A stretch of DNA of 64,000 nt from Gammaproteobacteria bacterium (GTDB lineage: Bacteria; Pseudomonadota; Gammaproteobacteria; Thiohalomonadales; Thiohalomonadaceae). The position numbers were made by a program, and so were the translations under genes. Below the pieces are notes generated by a model. It did not search any database, was not told where the DNA came from, and saw nothing but the letters and a program-made list of their open reading frames with translations. This document shows, piece after piece, positions 7,282 through 16,894 of this stretch. Where the stretch lies: NCBI GenBank assembly GCA_026196575.1, contig JAPHSX010000032.1:55615-119614 (forward strand), given 5' to 3'. Each line of letters opens with the position of its first letter. The stretch's first letter is position 1.

Positions 7282-8925
7282 CTATTCTATGGTGATGCGC
7301 TGTTTGGCAAAGTGTAAGCGAAAGCGGCTGGTTATGTCTTTGTCCGCCTCGTAGCGCAGTTGCGCCCGGTTGCAGACGGCCAGTTCGCGGGCGATGTAGA
7401 GCCCCAGCCCGGTGCCGCTGCTCTCGGTGGTAAAGAAGGGCTCGAAGATGTTGCCGCGTTGCGCCTCGGGGATGCCGGGGCCGTGGTCGATGACATCAAT
7501 ATACCCCCACTCCTCGTCGCTGCTGCCGGCGACCAGCTCGACCCGCGGGCTGCCGGCCCCGGCGGCGTGGCGCAGGCCGTTGTGGCAGAGGTTGGTGAGG
7601 ATCTGGCGCAGGTGGTTGGGGTCGAAATAGAGCTGCAGCCCCGCCTCGTCGCAACGCCATGTCATGGCCCCTGGCTCCGCCCCCTCGCCGCGCAGAAACT
7701 CCGCGGTAAACTCCTCCAGCCAGGGGCGCAGCGCGAACTGCTCGGCATGCGATTTGTCGCGTCGCCCCAGTCGCAGCACATCCTCGATAATGGCGTTGAT
7801 GCGCCGGGTGTGGGTCGTGATGATGGCGGTCAGGCGCTGATCGGCATCGGTCAGCTCCGGTGCCTCGGCCAGCAGCTCGGCGGCGTGGCTGATCGCCCCA
7901 AGGGGGTTGCGGATCTCGTGGGCGATGCTGGCGGTGAGGCGCCCCAGGGAGGCGAGCTTGAGTTGCTGCGCCTGCGCGGTGGCGGCGCTGGCGTCCTCCA
8001 GAAAGATCAGGGTGCCGCCCTGTCGGCCGCTGCCGACAGGCAGGTAGTGCGCAATGAGTTCATGGGAGCCGCGCTCCGGCAACAGGGTGGTGCCGGGGCG
8101 CAGCTCCTCTCCCTGCCAGTGCCGCAGCTGCTGCTGCAGCCGCTCGCTGTAGTGTGCCAGTTGCGAGTGGGTGGGTACCAGCGGGCTGCCCAGCAGCCGC
8201 CAGGCGGCACTGTTGATGAGCCGTACCCGCAGGTCGGTGTCTACGACCAGCACCCCGGTGCGCATCTGCTGGATGGTGTACTCGGTGAGTTGCGCCATGT
8301 TGGCCAGGTCGAGGCCGCGCTGTGCCGCCAGCTCCTCGCTTTCGCGCACGCGCCGGGCCAGCACATGGGCGATGATGGCGGTGGCAAAGAGGGTAATGCC
8401 GAGCAGCCCCGCCTGGGTGTAGCTGACGCGCGCGCCGCTGAGGATAAAGGTGGAGAGGGTCTGCTCGCCCAGCACCGCCATCGAGGCGATGGCGGCGAAC
8501 AGCAGCGGGCCGCGCCCGGTGGAGATCATGCTGGCGTAGGCGATGCTGATCACCAGCAGCATCCCCAGACCGCTGGCGACGCCGCCGCTGGCATACATCA
8601 GCACGGTGATAAAGGCGATATCCAACAGGACATGGCTATTGCGCTGCCAGCTGAAGGGGGGGCGACGCCGGGCGATGAAGACCATTGCCAGCAGGCTGAA
8701 GCCGAGGTAGCCGATGCTGGTGAGGTAGAAGAGCCGTGGCCACACCATGCCCAGTGGTGGCGGCAGGGTGCCATCACCTATTTGATAAAGGAGGATAAAG
8801 AGTGCGGCAAGGATGAAGCGGTAGATGTTGAAAAAGCGCAGCGGCCGCCAGGTTTTGTCGGCCCCCAACCCCATTGGTGGCGCGCCCTTGCCGAAGAGGC
8901 GGATCAGGCTGTGGCTATCGGTCAT
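7282..8925 (-). CDS. pilS: Pilin gene sensor histidine kinase PilS
   Basis: A 547-aa membrane kinase. It has a cytoplasmic N-terminal segment, about six transmembrane helices (about 30-190), a PAS-like region (MRTGVLVVDTDLRVRLINSAA), an H-box HEIRNPLGAISHA and a HATPase domain ending with GTGLGLYIARELA. It phosphorylates PilR. The start at 8925 is chosen because the ATGA overlaps the stop of the upstream PP0621-like gene; the frame extends to 9318 but the extra 131 residues are Arg/Pro-rich shadow sequence. Confidence 0.93.
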   Translation of the reverse strand: MTDSHSLIRLFGKGAPPMGLGADKTWRPLRFFNIYRFILAALFILLYQIGDGTLPPPLGMVWPRLFYLTSIGYLGFSLLAMVFIARRRPPFSWQRNSHVLLDIAFITVLMYASGGVASGLGMLLVISIAYASMISTGRGPLLFAAIASMAVLGEQTLSTFILSGARVSYTQAGLLGITLFATAIIAHVLARRVRESEELAAQRGLDLANMAQLTEYTIQQMRTGVLVVDTDLRVRLINSAAWRLLGSPLVPTHSQLAHYSERLQQQLRHWQGEELRPGTTLLPERGSHELIAHYLPVGSGRQGGTLIFLEDASAATAQAQQLKLASLGRLTASIAHEIRNPLGAISHAAELLAEAPELTDADQRLTAIITTHTRRINAIIEDVLRLGRRDKSHAEQFALRPWLEEFTAEFLRGEGAEPGAMTWRCDEAGLQLYFDPNHLRQILTNLCHNGLRHAAGAGSPRVELVAGSSDEEWGYIDVIDHGPGIPEAQRGNIFEPFFTTESSGTGLGLYIARELAVCNRAQLRYEADKDITSRFRLHFAKQRITIE

Positions 8926-9182
8926 GATCCTCCGCTCGTGCCGCTCCCGGCCTCTTTTTTGTGCTCCTCGCTGCAGTAGTAGCGGTCGCCGCTTTTCAGT
9001 GCCTCGCCCTGTGGCACATGCAGACCGCAGTGGGCGCAACGCACCACGGTGGCAATGGTGGCGTCGGCGGGTCGTGATGTGTCGGACGCGGCGGGGCGGC
9101 GGCCTTTGCTCAGCAGGGTGAGGATCAGGCGGTAGAGCAGCCAGAAGATCGCGGCAAGGGCTAGCAGGCGTATCAGGTTCAT
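8922..9182 (-). CDS. PP0621-like small membrane protein with zinc-finger-like motif
   Basis: An 86-aa protein (97 aa if the upstream ATG at 9215 is used). One N-terminal transmembrane helix (NLIRLLALAAIFWLLYRLIL) is followed by a linker and the segment VRCAHCGLHVPQGEAL....YYCSEEH. That segment has a CxxC pair and a third Cys with a nearby His, resembling a degenerate MYND/zinc finger. This is the layout of the PP0621 family, often found upstream of pilS. It overlaps pilS by 4 bp (ATGA), so it is likely the first gene of the pilSR operon. The function is unknown. Confidence 0.8.
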   Translation of the reverse strand: MNLIRLLALAAIFWLLYRLILTLLSKGRRPAASDTSRPADATIATVVRCAHCGLHVPQGEALKSGDRYYCSEEHKKEAGSGTSGGS

Positions 9183-9337
9183 CGGTCTCGTCGGGCGCTG
9201 GCTTGGGTGTTTCATTGTATCGGTAACGGGCCGGGCACGACAAACGGTGCGTTAGCGCTTTGTTTTTGCGCCGGAGAACACTTTGCGACACAATATGCGC
9301 CGTTTTGTAATGAGCCAAAAACCCCAGGGGGGAACCG

Positions 9338-10507
9338 ATGAATCTCCACGAATATCAGGCGAAGGGCGTGTTTGCCGACTACGGTATCCCGGTACCGCAG
9401 GGCCAGGTGGCCAGCAGCGTGACGGAGGCCGAACAGGCGGCGCAGGCGCTGGGCGGCGCGCGCTGGGTGGTCAAGGCGCAGGTACATGCCGGAGGGCGCG
9501 GCAAGGCGGGCGGCGTCAAGCTGGTCGGCTCGATGGGTGAGCTAAAGTCCGAGGCGGATCGCCTGCTCGGTAGCCGCCTGGTGACCCACCAGAGCGGCGC
9601 CGAGGGGCAACCCATTAACCAGCTGCTGATCGAGGGTGTCAGTGATATCGCCCGTGAGCTTTATCTTAGCGTGGTGGTGGATCGCGGCCGGCGCCGGGTG
9701 GTCTTCATGGCCTCCACCGAGGGGGGGATGGATATCGAAGAGGTGGCTGCCAACACCCCGGAGAAGATCGTCTCGGTGGCCGTCGACCCTATCGTCGGGC
9801 TGCAGTCCTACCAGACCCGCCAGGTCGCCTTTGCCCTCGGGCTGGAGGGAAGCCAGGTGCGTAAACTGGGTGCTATTATGATCTCCCTCTACCGGCTCTT
9901 TACCGAGCGCGATGCCTCGATGCTGGAGATCAACCCGCTGGTGGTGACCGGCGAGGGACACCTTATCGCCCTCGATGCCAAGGTCAATCTCGATGAGAGC
10001 GCCCTCTATCGCCAGCCGGCGATGGTCAAGTTGCGCGATGCCAGCCAGGAGGATGAGGCCGAGTGCCGTGCCCGGCAGCACGATCTTAACTATGTACGTC
10101 TTGATGGCAACATTGGTTGCATGGTCAACGGTGCCGGTCTGGCGATGGCCACCATGGACCTCATCAAGCTTACCGGCGGCGAGCCGGCCAACTTCCTCGA
10201 TGTCGGTGGTGGCACCACCGCCGAGAAGGTGGCCGAGGCGTTCAAGCTCATCCTCTCCGACGAGAAGGTAAAGGCGATCCTGGTCAACATCTTTGGCGGT
10301 ATCGTGCGCTGCGACCTCATCGCCGAGGGGATCATCGCCGCGGTGAAGGAGGTCGATGCCAAGGTGCCGGTGGTGGTGCGTCTGGAGGGGACTAACGTGG
10401 AGCAGGGGCGCAGGATGCTGGCTGAGAGCGGGCTGGCGATTGAGGCCACCGACCAATTGACCGAGGCGGCGCAGCGGGTGGTTGCAGCGGCGAAAGGGGC
10501 AAAATAA
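9338..10507 (+). CDS. sucC: Succinate-CoA ligase (ADP-forming) beta subunit
   Basis: A 389-aa subunit of the TCA-cycle enzyme interconverting succinyl-CoA and succinate with ATP synthesis. It begins MNLHEYQAK, then an ATP-grasp domain ([19 protein letters not shown], about 43-61) with metal ligands in LEINPLVV. The CoA-ligase-like C-terminal domain includes [16 protein letters not shown] and [24 protein letters not shown] precedes the ATG. It overlaps sucD by one base (TAATG). Length and motifs are full. Confidence 0.97.
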   Translation: MNLHEYQAKGVFADYGIPVPQGQVASSVTEAEQAAQALGGARWVVKAQVHAGGRGKAGGVKLVGSMGELKSEADRLLGSRLVTHQSGAEGQPINQLLIEGVSDIARELYLSVVVDRGRRRVVFMASTEGGMDIEEVAANTPEKIVSVAVDPIVGLQSYQTRQVAFALGLEGSQVRKLGAIMISLYRLFTERDASMLEINPLVVTGEGHLIALDAKVNLDESALYRQPAMVKLRDASQEDEAECRARQHDLNYVRLDGNIGCMVNGAGLAMATMDLIKLTGGEPANFLDVGGGTTAEKVAEAFKLILSDEKVKAILVNIFGGIVRCDLIAEGIIAAVKEVDAKVPVVVRLEGTNVEQGRRMLAESGLAIEATDQLTEAAQRVVAAAKGAK

Positions 10508-11388
10508 TGGCGATTTTAATCGATAGAGACACTAAAGTTATTTGCCAGGGTTTCACCGGCAAGCAGGGCACCTTCCACTCCGAGCAGGCGATCGCCTACG
10601 GCACTCGCATGGTCGGCGGCGTTACCCCCGGCAAGGGCGGCAGCACCCACCTCGACCTGCCGGTCTTCAACACCGTGCACGATGCGGTACGCGAGACCGG
10701 CGCCGACGCCACCATGATCTACGTGCCGGCCCCCTTTGCCGCCGATGCCATCCTGGAGGCGGCCGATGCCGGCATCGAGACCATCGTCTGCATCACCGAG
10801 GGGATCCCGGTGCTGGACATGCTGCGGGTCAAGGCGGCGCTCAAGAGCTGCCACAACGGCCCGCGCCTCATTGGTCCCAACTGCCCCGGGGTGATCTCCC
10901 CCGGTGAGTGCAAGATCGGCATCATGCCCGGCGCCATCCACCAGAAGGGGAAGATCGGTATCGTCTCGCGTTCCGGCACCCTCACCTACGAGGCGGTGCA
11001 CCAGACCACCCAGGCGGGACTGGGTCAGTCCACCTGTGTCGGCATCGGCGGTGACCCGATCCACGGCATGAGCTTCATTGATTGTCTCTGCCTCTTCGAG
11101 CGCGACCCGCAGACCGAGGGGATCATCATGGTCGGTGAGATCGGCGGTACTGCCGAGGAGGAGGCCGCCGAGTTCATTGCCAAACATGTCAGCAAGCCGG
11201 TGGTCTCCTACATCGCCGGGGTCACCGCCCCGCCCGGCAAGCGCATGGGCCACGCCGGCGCCATCATCGCTGGCGGCAAGGGCACCGCCGGTGAGAAGTT
11301 CGCCGCGCTGGAGCGGGCAGGGGTCTTCGTGGTGCGCTCCCCGGCCGAGATGGGGGCCAAGATGGCCGAGGTGTTGGCGGCGAAGTAA
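10507..11388 (+). CDS. sucD: Succinate-CoA ligase alpha subunit
   Basis: A 293-aa partner of SucC. The N-terminal CoA-binding Rossmann domain begins [28 protein letters not shown] and the segment [17 protein letters not shown] hold the active-site histidine that is phosphorylated during catalysis. It is coupled to sucC by a one-base overlap. The sucAB-lpd genes that accompany it in some genomes are not in the window. A malate-CoA ligase role is possible for SucCD homologues, but nothing here suggests it. Confidence 0.97.
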   Translation: MAILIDRDTKVICQGFTGKQGTFHSEQAIAYGTRMVGGVTPGKGGSTHLDLPVFNTVHDAVRETGADATMIYVPAPFAADAILEAADAGIETIVCITEGIPVLDMLRVKAALKSCHNGPRLIGPNCPGVISPGECKIGIMPGAIHQKGKIGIVSRSGTLTYEAVHQTTQAGLGQSTCVGIGGDPIHGMSFIDCLCLFERDPQTEGIIMVGEIGGTAEEEAAEFIAKHVSKPVVSYIAGVTAPPGKRMGHAGAIIAGGKGTAGEKFAALERAGVFVVRSPAEMGAKMAEVLAAK

Positions 11389-11422
11389 AGACGAAGAAGA
11401 TCTCACCGCAAAGGCGCGAAGA

Positions 11423-11532
11423 CGCAAAGCTTTTGGATCGTAGGATGGGCAAAGAAGCGAGAGCGACGTGCCCATCAACCACGGTGTGATGGGCACGCAA
11501 GCTTTGCCCATCCTACCTCTAAAACCTTTGCG
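11423..11532. repeat. Nested palindromic element (MITE/REP-like) downstream of sucD
   Basis: The outer arms CGCAAAGCTTTT (11423-11434) and AAAACCTTTGCG (11521-11532) pair at 11 of 12 positions. Inside, GTAGGATGGGCAAAG...(11440) pairs with ...CTTTGCCCATCCTAC (ends 11516), and a further stem forms between GTGCCCATCA and TGATGGGCAC. It fills almost the entire sucD-nadE spacer. There is no open frame, so it is a non-autonomous repeat. Confidence 0.8.
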
Positions 11533-11546
11533 TTGAGGTGTTATCA

Positions 11547-13175
11547 ATGACAACAAAACTCCGCATTGTCATGGCCCAGCTCAACACGCTGGTGGGTGAC
11601 ATCGAGGGCAATGCCGACAAGGTGATCGCCTGCGCACGTCGTGGCCGCGATGAGTTTCACGCCGATGCCATCCTCTTTCCCGAATTGACCCTGAGCGGCT
11701 ATCCACCGGAGGATCTGCTGCTGCGCCCCGGTCTGCACCGGAGGATACTGGAGGCGCTGGCGCGGGTGGCCCGTGAGGTCTCCGGCATCGACGTGGTGCT
11801 GGGTTATCCCCATGCCGCCTCGGGCGGTCTCTACAATGCCGCCTCCCTGCTGCACGATGGCCACACCATCGCCACCTATCACAAGCACCACCTCCCCAAC
11901 TACAGCGTCTTCGACGAGAAGCGCTACTTTGCCGAGGGCAGGGCGCCCTGCGTGGTGGAGATCAAGGGGGTGAGGGTCGGTATTACCATCTGCGAGGATA
12001 TGTGGCACCCCGGCCCGGTGGCGCTCGCCGCCGAGGCGGGGGCGCAGCTCATCCTCAACCTCAACGCCTCGCCGTTTCATGGTGGCAAGGAGCTGGAGCG
12101 CGAGACGGTGATGGCCGAGCGGGTGGCCGAGGTCCATCTGCCTATTATCTACGTCAATCTGGTAGGCGGGCAGGATGAGCTGGTGTTCGACGGTGGCTCC
12201 TTCGTGATGGATGGCGACGGCCAAGTGGTGCAGCGTGCCCCCGCCTTCGAGGAGGGGCTCTATCTGGTGGAGCTCGACGGTGACGGCGAGCAGGTCAAAC
12301 CGCGTCTGGGCGAGATGGCCCCGCTGCTGGGTGACGAGGCCGCCGTCTACCGGGCGCTGGTGGTGGGGGTACGCGACTATATCGGGAAGAATGGCTTTCG
12401 CGGCGTGGTGCTGGGGCTCTCCGGCGGTATCGACTCGGCCCTCACCCTCGCCATCGCCGTCGATGCCATCGGCCCCGAGCGGGTCGAGGCGGTAATGATG
12501 CCCTCGCGCTACACCGCCGATATAAGTGTCGTTGATGCCGCGGAGCAGGCGAAAATACTGGGTGTTGATTATCAGGTGATCACCATCGAGCCGCTCTTCA
12601 ACGCCTTCCTCGCCGCGCTCGCCCACGAGTTTGCGGGGCTGCCGGTCGACACCACCGAGGAGAACCTGCAGGCGCGCTGCCGCGGTACGCTGCTAATGGC
12701 GATCTCCAACAAGAAGCGCAAGATCGTGCTGACCACCGGCAATAAATCCGAGATGGCGGTGGGTTATGCCACCCTCTACGGTGACATGGCCGGCGGCTTC
12801 GATGTGCTGAAGGATGTGCCCAAGAGCCTGGTCTTTCGCCTCGCCGACTATCGCAACAGCCTGGGCCGGGTGATCCCGCAGCGGGTCATCGACCGCCCGC
12901 CGTCAGCAGAATTGGCCCCGGATCAGAGAGACAGCGATTCGCTGCCCGACTACGCCGTGCTGGATGCGATCCTCGAACGTTACGTGGAGCGGGACCAGTG
13001 CCGCGAGGAGATCGTCGCCGCCGGCTTTGACGAGGCGGAGGTGCGCCGGGTGATCGCGCTGGTGGATCGCAACGAGTACAAGCGCCGTCAGGCCGCCCCC
13101 GGCCCACGCATTACCCGCCGCGCCTTTGGCCGTGACCGGCGCTATCCCATTACCTCCGGCTTTGGCCGTGGGTAA
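11547..13175 (+). CDS. nadE: Glutamine-dependent NAD+ synthetase
   Basis: A 542-aa two-domain enzyme making NAD+ from deamido-NAD+, ATP and glutamine. The N-terminal nitrilase-type glutaminase has the triad E46 (FPELTLSGYPPEDL), K113 (YHKHHLPNY) and C149 (TICEDMW). The C-terminal ATP-PPase synthetase has LGLSGGIDSALT and TTGNKSEMAVGY. The ATG at 11547 is preferred over the GTG at 11538 because GAGGTG sits 6 bp upstream. It is followed at 65 bp by glnB. Confidence 0.95.
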   Translation: MTTKLRIVMAQLNTLVGDIEGNADKVIACARRGRDEFHADAILFPELTLSGYPPEDLLLRPGLHRRILEALARVAREVSGIDVVLGYPHAASGGLYNAASLLHDGHTIATYHKHHLPNYSVFDEKRYFAEGRAPCVVEIKGVRVGITICEDMWHPGPVALAAEAGAQLILNLNASPFHGGKELERETVMAERVAEVHLPIIYVNLVGGQDELVFDGGSFVMDGDGQVVQRAPAFEEGLYLVELDGDGEQVKPRLGEMAPLLGDEAAVYRALVVGVRDYIGKNGFRGVVLGLSGGIDSALTLAIAVDAIGPERVEAVMMPSRYTADISVVDAAEQAKILGVDYQVITIEPLFNAFLAALAHEFAGLPVDTTEENLQARCRGTLLMAISNKKRKIVLTTGNKSEMAVGYATLYGDMAGGFDVLKDVPKSLVFRLADYRNSLGRVIPQRVIDRPPSAELAPDQRDSDSLPDYAVLDAILERYVERDQCREEIVAAGFDEAEVRRVIALVDRNEYKRRQAAPGPRITRRAFGRDRRYPITSGFGRG

Positions 13176-13228
13176 TTCACTCCGTACCAATTACTGATAT
13201 TCTTGCACCACCATTGAACAGGCAATAA

Positions 13229-13579
<351 letters not shown>

Positions 13580-13652
13580 GCAAGGTTGTTGGTGGCGGGT
13601 CGCGGGGGGTGAGGAGACAACCGTAATCACACGCCCCCTCGCCAAGAGGCGG

Positions 13653-14654
13653 CTATTTTTTGTGCTCGGCCAGATCCTCGCGCAGCACCTCAAGCAACTG
13701 CACCATATCCTCGGGCAGTGCTGTCTGCCACTCCATGTACTCACCACTTAGCGGGTGTTCCAGCCCGAGGCGTGTGGCATGCAGCGCCTGGCGCGGGAAG
13801 CGGCGCAGGGTCTGTTGCAGCCGCTCGCCGCTGGCCGGTGGTATACGCAGGCGCCCGCCGTAAACCGGGTCGCCCACCAGCGGGTGTTTGAGGGAGGCCA
13901 TGTGGACACGGATCTGGTGGGTGCGCCCGGTCTCCAGCTTTACCTTGATGTGGGTGTGGGCGCGAAAGCGCTCCGCCACCCGATAGTGGGTCACCGCCTC
14001 CTTGCCGCTCTGGGTCACCGCCATGCGCTTGCGATCGACCGGGTGACGGCCGATGGGGGCATCGACCTTGCCGCCGCCGGTGAGCACGCCGTTGATCACG
14101 GCATCATACTCACGGGTTAGGCTGCGCTCCTGCAGCTGACCGACCAGGCTGGTCTGCGCCTCCAGGGTACGCGCCACCACCAGCAGGCCGCTGGTCTCCT
14201 TGTCGAGACGGTGGACGATGCCGGCGCGCGGCACCGCAGCCAGATTGGCATCGTGGTGCAGCAGGGCGTTGAGCAGGGTGCCCTGCCAGTTGCCGGCGGC
14301 CGGATGCACCACCAGCCCCGCCGGCTTGTTGATGACCAGGATCGCCTCATCCTCGTAGACAATATCAAGGTCGATCGGCTCGGGCTCGAAGCGCTCATCG
14401 CGCTCCAGCACCACTCGCAGGGTGATCTGCTCCCCCCCCATTACCTTGTCGCGCGGTTTGCGCTGCTTGCCATCGACCGCCACCTGGCCCTGCTTGACCC
14501 ACTGCGTCAGGCGCGAGCGGGAGTACTCGGCAAAGAGCTCGGCCAGCACCTGGTCGAGACGCTGCCCCGCCTGCTCGGGGGCAACCTCGGTGTGGAGGAT
14601 CGCCTCCTCTTCCGCCTCATTCTCGTCAGATTCGTTTATTCCGGACGGAGCCAT
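13653..14654 (-). CDS. rluD: 23S rRNA pseudouridine(1911/1915/1917) synthase
   Basis: A 333-aa RluA-family enzyme modifying helix 69 of 23S rRNA. It has an acidic N-terminal tail, an S4 RNA-binding domain (about 30-80: QRLDQVLAELFAEYSRSRLTQWVKQG) and a catalytic domain with VHRLDKETSG (active-site D151) and ETGRTHQIRVH. It is divergent from bamD with 60 bp between starts, the same pairing as in E. coli, which supports RluD rather than RluA or RluC. Confidence 0.95.
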   Translation of the reverse strand: MAPSGINESDENEAEEEAILHTEVAPEQAGQRLDQVLAELFAEYSRSRLTQWVKQGQVAVDGKQRKPRDKVMGGEQITLRVVLERDERFEPEPIDLDIVYEDEAILVINKPAGLVVHPAAGNWQGTLLNALLHHDANLAAVPRAGIVHRLDKETSGLLVVARTLEAQTSLVGQLQERSLTREYDAVINGVLTGGGKVDAPIGRHPVDRKRMAVTQSGKEAVTHYRVAERFRAHTHIKVKLETGRTHQIRVHMASLKHPLVGDPVYGGRLRIPPASGERLQQTLRRFPRQALHATRLGLEHPLSGEYMEWQTALPEDMVQLLEVLREDLAEHKK

Positions 14655-14714
14655 AGGTATACTTGCCCTCTATCAGGCGTTGCCTGCACATTGAAAACCA
14701 AAGAAACGGATACT

Positions 14715-15512
14715 ATGCGGTTTATTAAATTCCTGTCCATCGTTTCCCTGTTGCCCGGCCTCATTGCCTGTGCCGCCATTAACGAGGATCAGACCTCGGG
14801 CTGGAGTGCCGAGCAGCTCTATCAGGAGGCGCGCGAGGCGCTGGACAGCGGCGACTACGAGCGGGCCATCGAGAACTACACCAAGCTTGAGGCGCGCTAC
14901 CCCTATGGCCGCTTCGCCCAACAGGCGCAGCTGGAGACCATCTACAGCCACTACAAGGCCGGGGAGAGCAGCTCGGCGCTGGCCGCCGCTGATCGCTTCA
15001 TCAAACTCCACCCGCGCCACGCCAATGTCGACTACGCCTACTACCTGCGCGGATTGACCACCTTCGACCAGAGCAAGGGTTTTTTGAGCGACCTCTTCAA
15101 CCTGGACCCGGCAAAGCGCGACCCGGCCGGGGTGCGCGAATCGTTCAACTATTTCAAGGAGCTGGTGACCCGCTTCCCCGACAGCCGCTACAGCCCCGAT
15201 GCGCTGAAGCGGATGACCCATCTGCGCAACACCTTGGCCAGCCATGAGGTGCAGGCCGCCAGCTACTACCTTGAGCGCGGCGTCTACCTGGCCGCCGTCA
15301 ACCGCGGCAAATATGTGCTGGAGAACTACCAGCAAGCCAGCGCCATCCCCGACGCGCTGGTGATTATGGTCAAGGCCTACCGCCAGATGGGGATGCACGA
15401 TCTGGCCGCCGATGCCCTGCGGGTGCTGGCGCTGAACCACCCGGAGCACCCCGAGTTGCCGGCGTTAAGCGCCACGGCAGCGAACACCCCGTCAGCCGCA
15501 GAGGGAGAGTAG
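14715..15512 (+). CDS. bamD: Outer membrane assembly lipoprotein BamD
   Basis: A 265-aa lipoprotein of the BAM complex. The signal peptide carries a lipobox ending at C19 (GLIACAA). TPR repeats follow: YQEAREALDSGDYERAIENY, YPYGRFAQQAQLE and FPDSRYSPDALKRM. The family signature around DPAKRDP...R.SFNYFKELV is present. The ATG at 14715 begins the signal peptide; the longer upstream frame is antisense to rluD. It is anchored to the inner leaflet of the outer membrane and works with BamA. The Ala/Pro/Thr tail after about residue 245 is variable in the family. Confidence 0.95.
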   Translation: MRFIKFLSIVSLLPGLIACAAINEDQTSGWSAEQLYQEAREALDSGDYERAIENYTKLEARYPYGRFAQQAQLETIYSHYKAGESSSALAAADRFIKLHPRHANVDYAYYLRGLTTFDQSKGFLSDLFNLDPAKRDPAGVRESFNYFKELVTRFPDSRYSPDALKRMTHLRNTLASHEVQAASYYLERGVYLAAVNRGKYVLENYQQASAIPDALVIMVKAYRQMGMHDLAADALRVLALNHPEHPELPALSATAANTPSAAEGE

Positions 15513-15516
15513 AGTT

Positions 15517-16038
15517 ATGTGGGATTTTTTTGAGACGGTACGCCACCGCCATTCGATCCGTCAGTTTCGCGATGACCTGCCGGTAGAGGCCGAGAAGCTG
15601 CACGCCATCCTGGAGATGGCCTGTGCTGCCCCCTCGGCGGGCGATCTGCAGTCCTACCGCATCTATGTGATTCAGAGTGCGGCCAAGCGCCAACTGCTCA
15701 GCGCGGCGGCGATGAATCAATCCTTCACCGCCGAGGCCCCGGTATCGCTGCTCTTTTGCAGCGACCCGCAACGGGCGGCGGGTAAATATGGCACGCGCGG
15801 CGAAACGCTCTACGCCCTGCAGGATGCCACCATCGCCGCCTCCTACGCCCAGCTGGCGATCGTCGCCGCCGGCCTCGGTTCAACCTGGGTCGGACAGTTC
15901 GATGAGGAGGAGCTGAAGCGCACCCTCCATCTGGAGGCGGGGCTGCAGCCGGTCGCCATCCTCTGTATCGGCTACCCGGCGGAGCTGCCGGAGGAGTCGC
16001 CCCGTCGCCATCTCGATGAGGTGGTCACCTACCTTTAA
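15517..16038 (+). CDS. Nitroreductase family flavoprotein
   Basis: A 173-aa FMN-binding protein. The N-terminal RHRHSIRQFRDD is the FMN-phosphate binding segment of this family, followed by APSAGDLQSYRIYVI. A central AAS.AQLAIVAAGLGSTWVGQFDEE and a closing LCIGYPAE complete the fold, in the SagB/ThcOx-like short class. It starts 4 bp after the bamD stop, so co-transcription is likely. The substrate is unknown; the family reduces nitro compounds, quinones or enones with NAD(P)H. Confidence 0.9.
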   Translation: MWDFFETVRHRHSIRQFRDDLPVEAEKLHAILEMACAAPSAGDLQSYRIYVIQSAAKRQLLSAAAMNQSFTAEAPVSLLFCSDPQRAAGKYGTRGETLYALQDATIAASYAQLAIVAAGLGSTWVGQFDEEELKRTLHLEAGLQPVAILCIGYPAELPEESPRRHLDEVVTYL

Positions 16039-16090
16039 AAGGCCGGTAGCGGGTTTTTCTGTCACCTGTGATCTCTGCCGGTCGAAAATC

Positions 16091-16825
16091 GTGAACCTCG
16101 AACTCATCCTCCCCGACTGGCCTGCCCCGGCGCGGGTGCGGGCACTTACCACCACCCGTCAGGGCGGGGTCAGTCTGCCCCCTTACGAGAGTCTTAACCT
16201 GGGTGACCATGTGGGGGATGCCCCCGAGGCGGTGGCCGAGAATCGCCAGCGTCTGCGGGCAGCGCTGGGGTTGCCCGCCGAACCGCGCTGGTTGAACCAG
16301 GTGCATGGCATACGCTGCTGTGACGCCTCCGCCATCACGCAGGGTGCCGCGGCAGATGCCCAGTACGCGCAGCGCCCCGGGGTGGTCTGCGCGGTGCTCA
16401 CCGCCGACTGTCTGCCGCTGCTGCTGTGCGATGCGGTGGGAACCCGGGTGGCGGCGGTGCATGCCGGCTGGCGCGGTCTGCTGGAGGGGGTGATCGAGAA
16501 CAGTGTGGAGGCCATGGGGCTGGGGGGTGAACTGCTGGCGTGGCTGGGGCCGGCCATCGGCCCCGACGCCTTTGAGGTTGGGGCCGAGGTGCGCGACCTC
16601 TTTATCGGCCACGACCCGCACGCCGCTGCCGCCTTTGCGCCCTCTGCGGGCGGCAAATGGCTGGCCGATCTCTATCGGCTGGCCCGCCAGCGTCTCGCCG
16701 CCTGTGGTGTCCATCGGGTCTACGGTGGAGGGTACTGCACCTTCAGCGAGCCGCACCGTTTCTACTCCTACCGGCGTGACGGTCAAACCGGGCGTATCGC
16801 CTCGCTGATCTGGCTGGAAAATTAA
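16091..16825 (+). CDS. pgeF: Multicopper-oxidase-like (YfiH/PgeF) purine nucleoside/peptidoglycan editing factor
   Basis: A 244-aa YfiH-family protein. The zinc ligand pattern is intact: WLNQVHG (His), VLTADCLPLLL (Cys) and AAVHAGWRG (His). GPAIGPDAFEVG and FYSYRRDGQTGR close the fold. The family acts on purine nucleosides and, in E. coli, prevents misincorporation of serine into peptidoglycan. GTG 16091 (MNLELILPDW) is chosen because it aligns with the E. coli start. In E. coli this gene lies between rluD and clpB; the same order holds here with inserted genes. Confidence 0.92.
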   Translation: MNLELILPDWPAPARVRALTTTRQGGVSLPPYESLNLGDHVGDAPEAVAENRQRLRAALGLPAEPRWLNQVHGIRCCDASAITQGAAADAQYAQRPGVVCAVLTADCLPLLLCDAVGTRVAAVHAGWRGLLEGVIENSVEAMGLGGELLAWLGPAIGPDAFEVGAEVRDLFIGHDPHAAAAFAPSAGGKWLADLYRLARQRLAACGVHRVYGGGYCTFSEPHRFYSYRRDGQTGRIASLIWLEN

Positions 16826-16894
16826 CTCCAAGCGGCTTGATGCCGTGGCGCTTTGCGTTATGATGCCAGCCCGACGATCAGAATTGTGGCCCTC

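Noticed and set aside
7360..8979. A 539-aa plus-strand open frame over pilS
   Set aside because: Antisense shadow caused by high GC; pilS shows complete kinase motifs.
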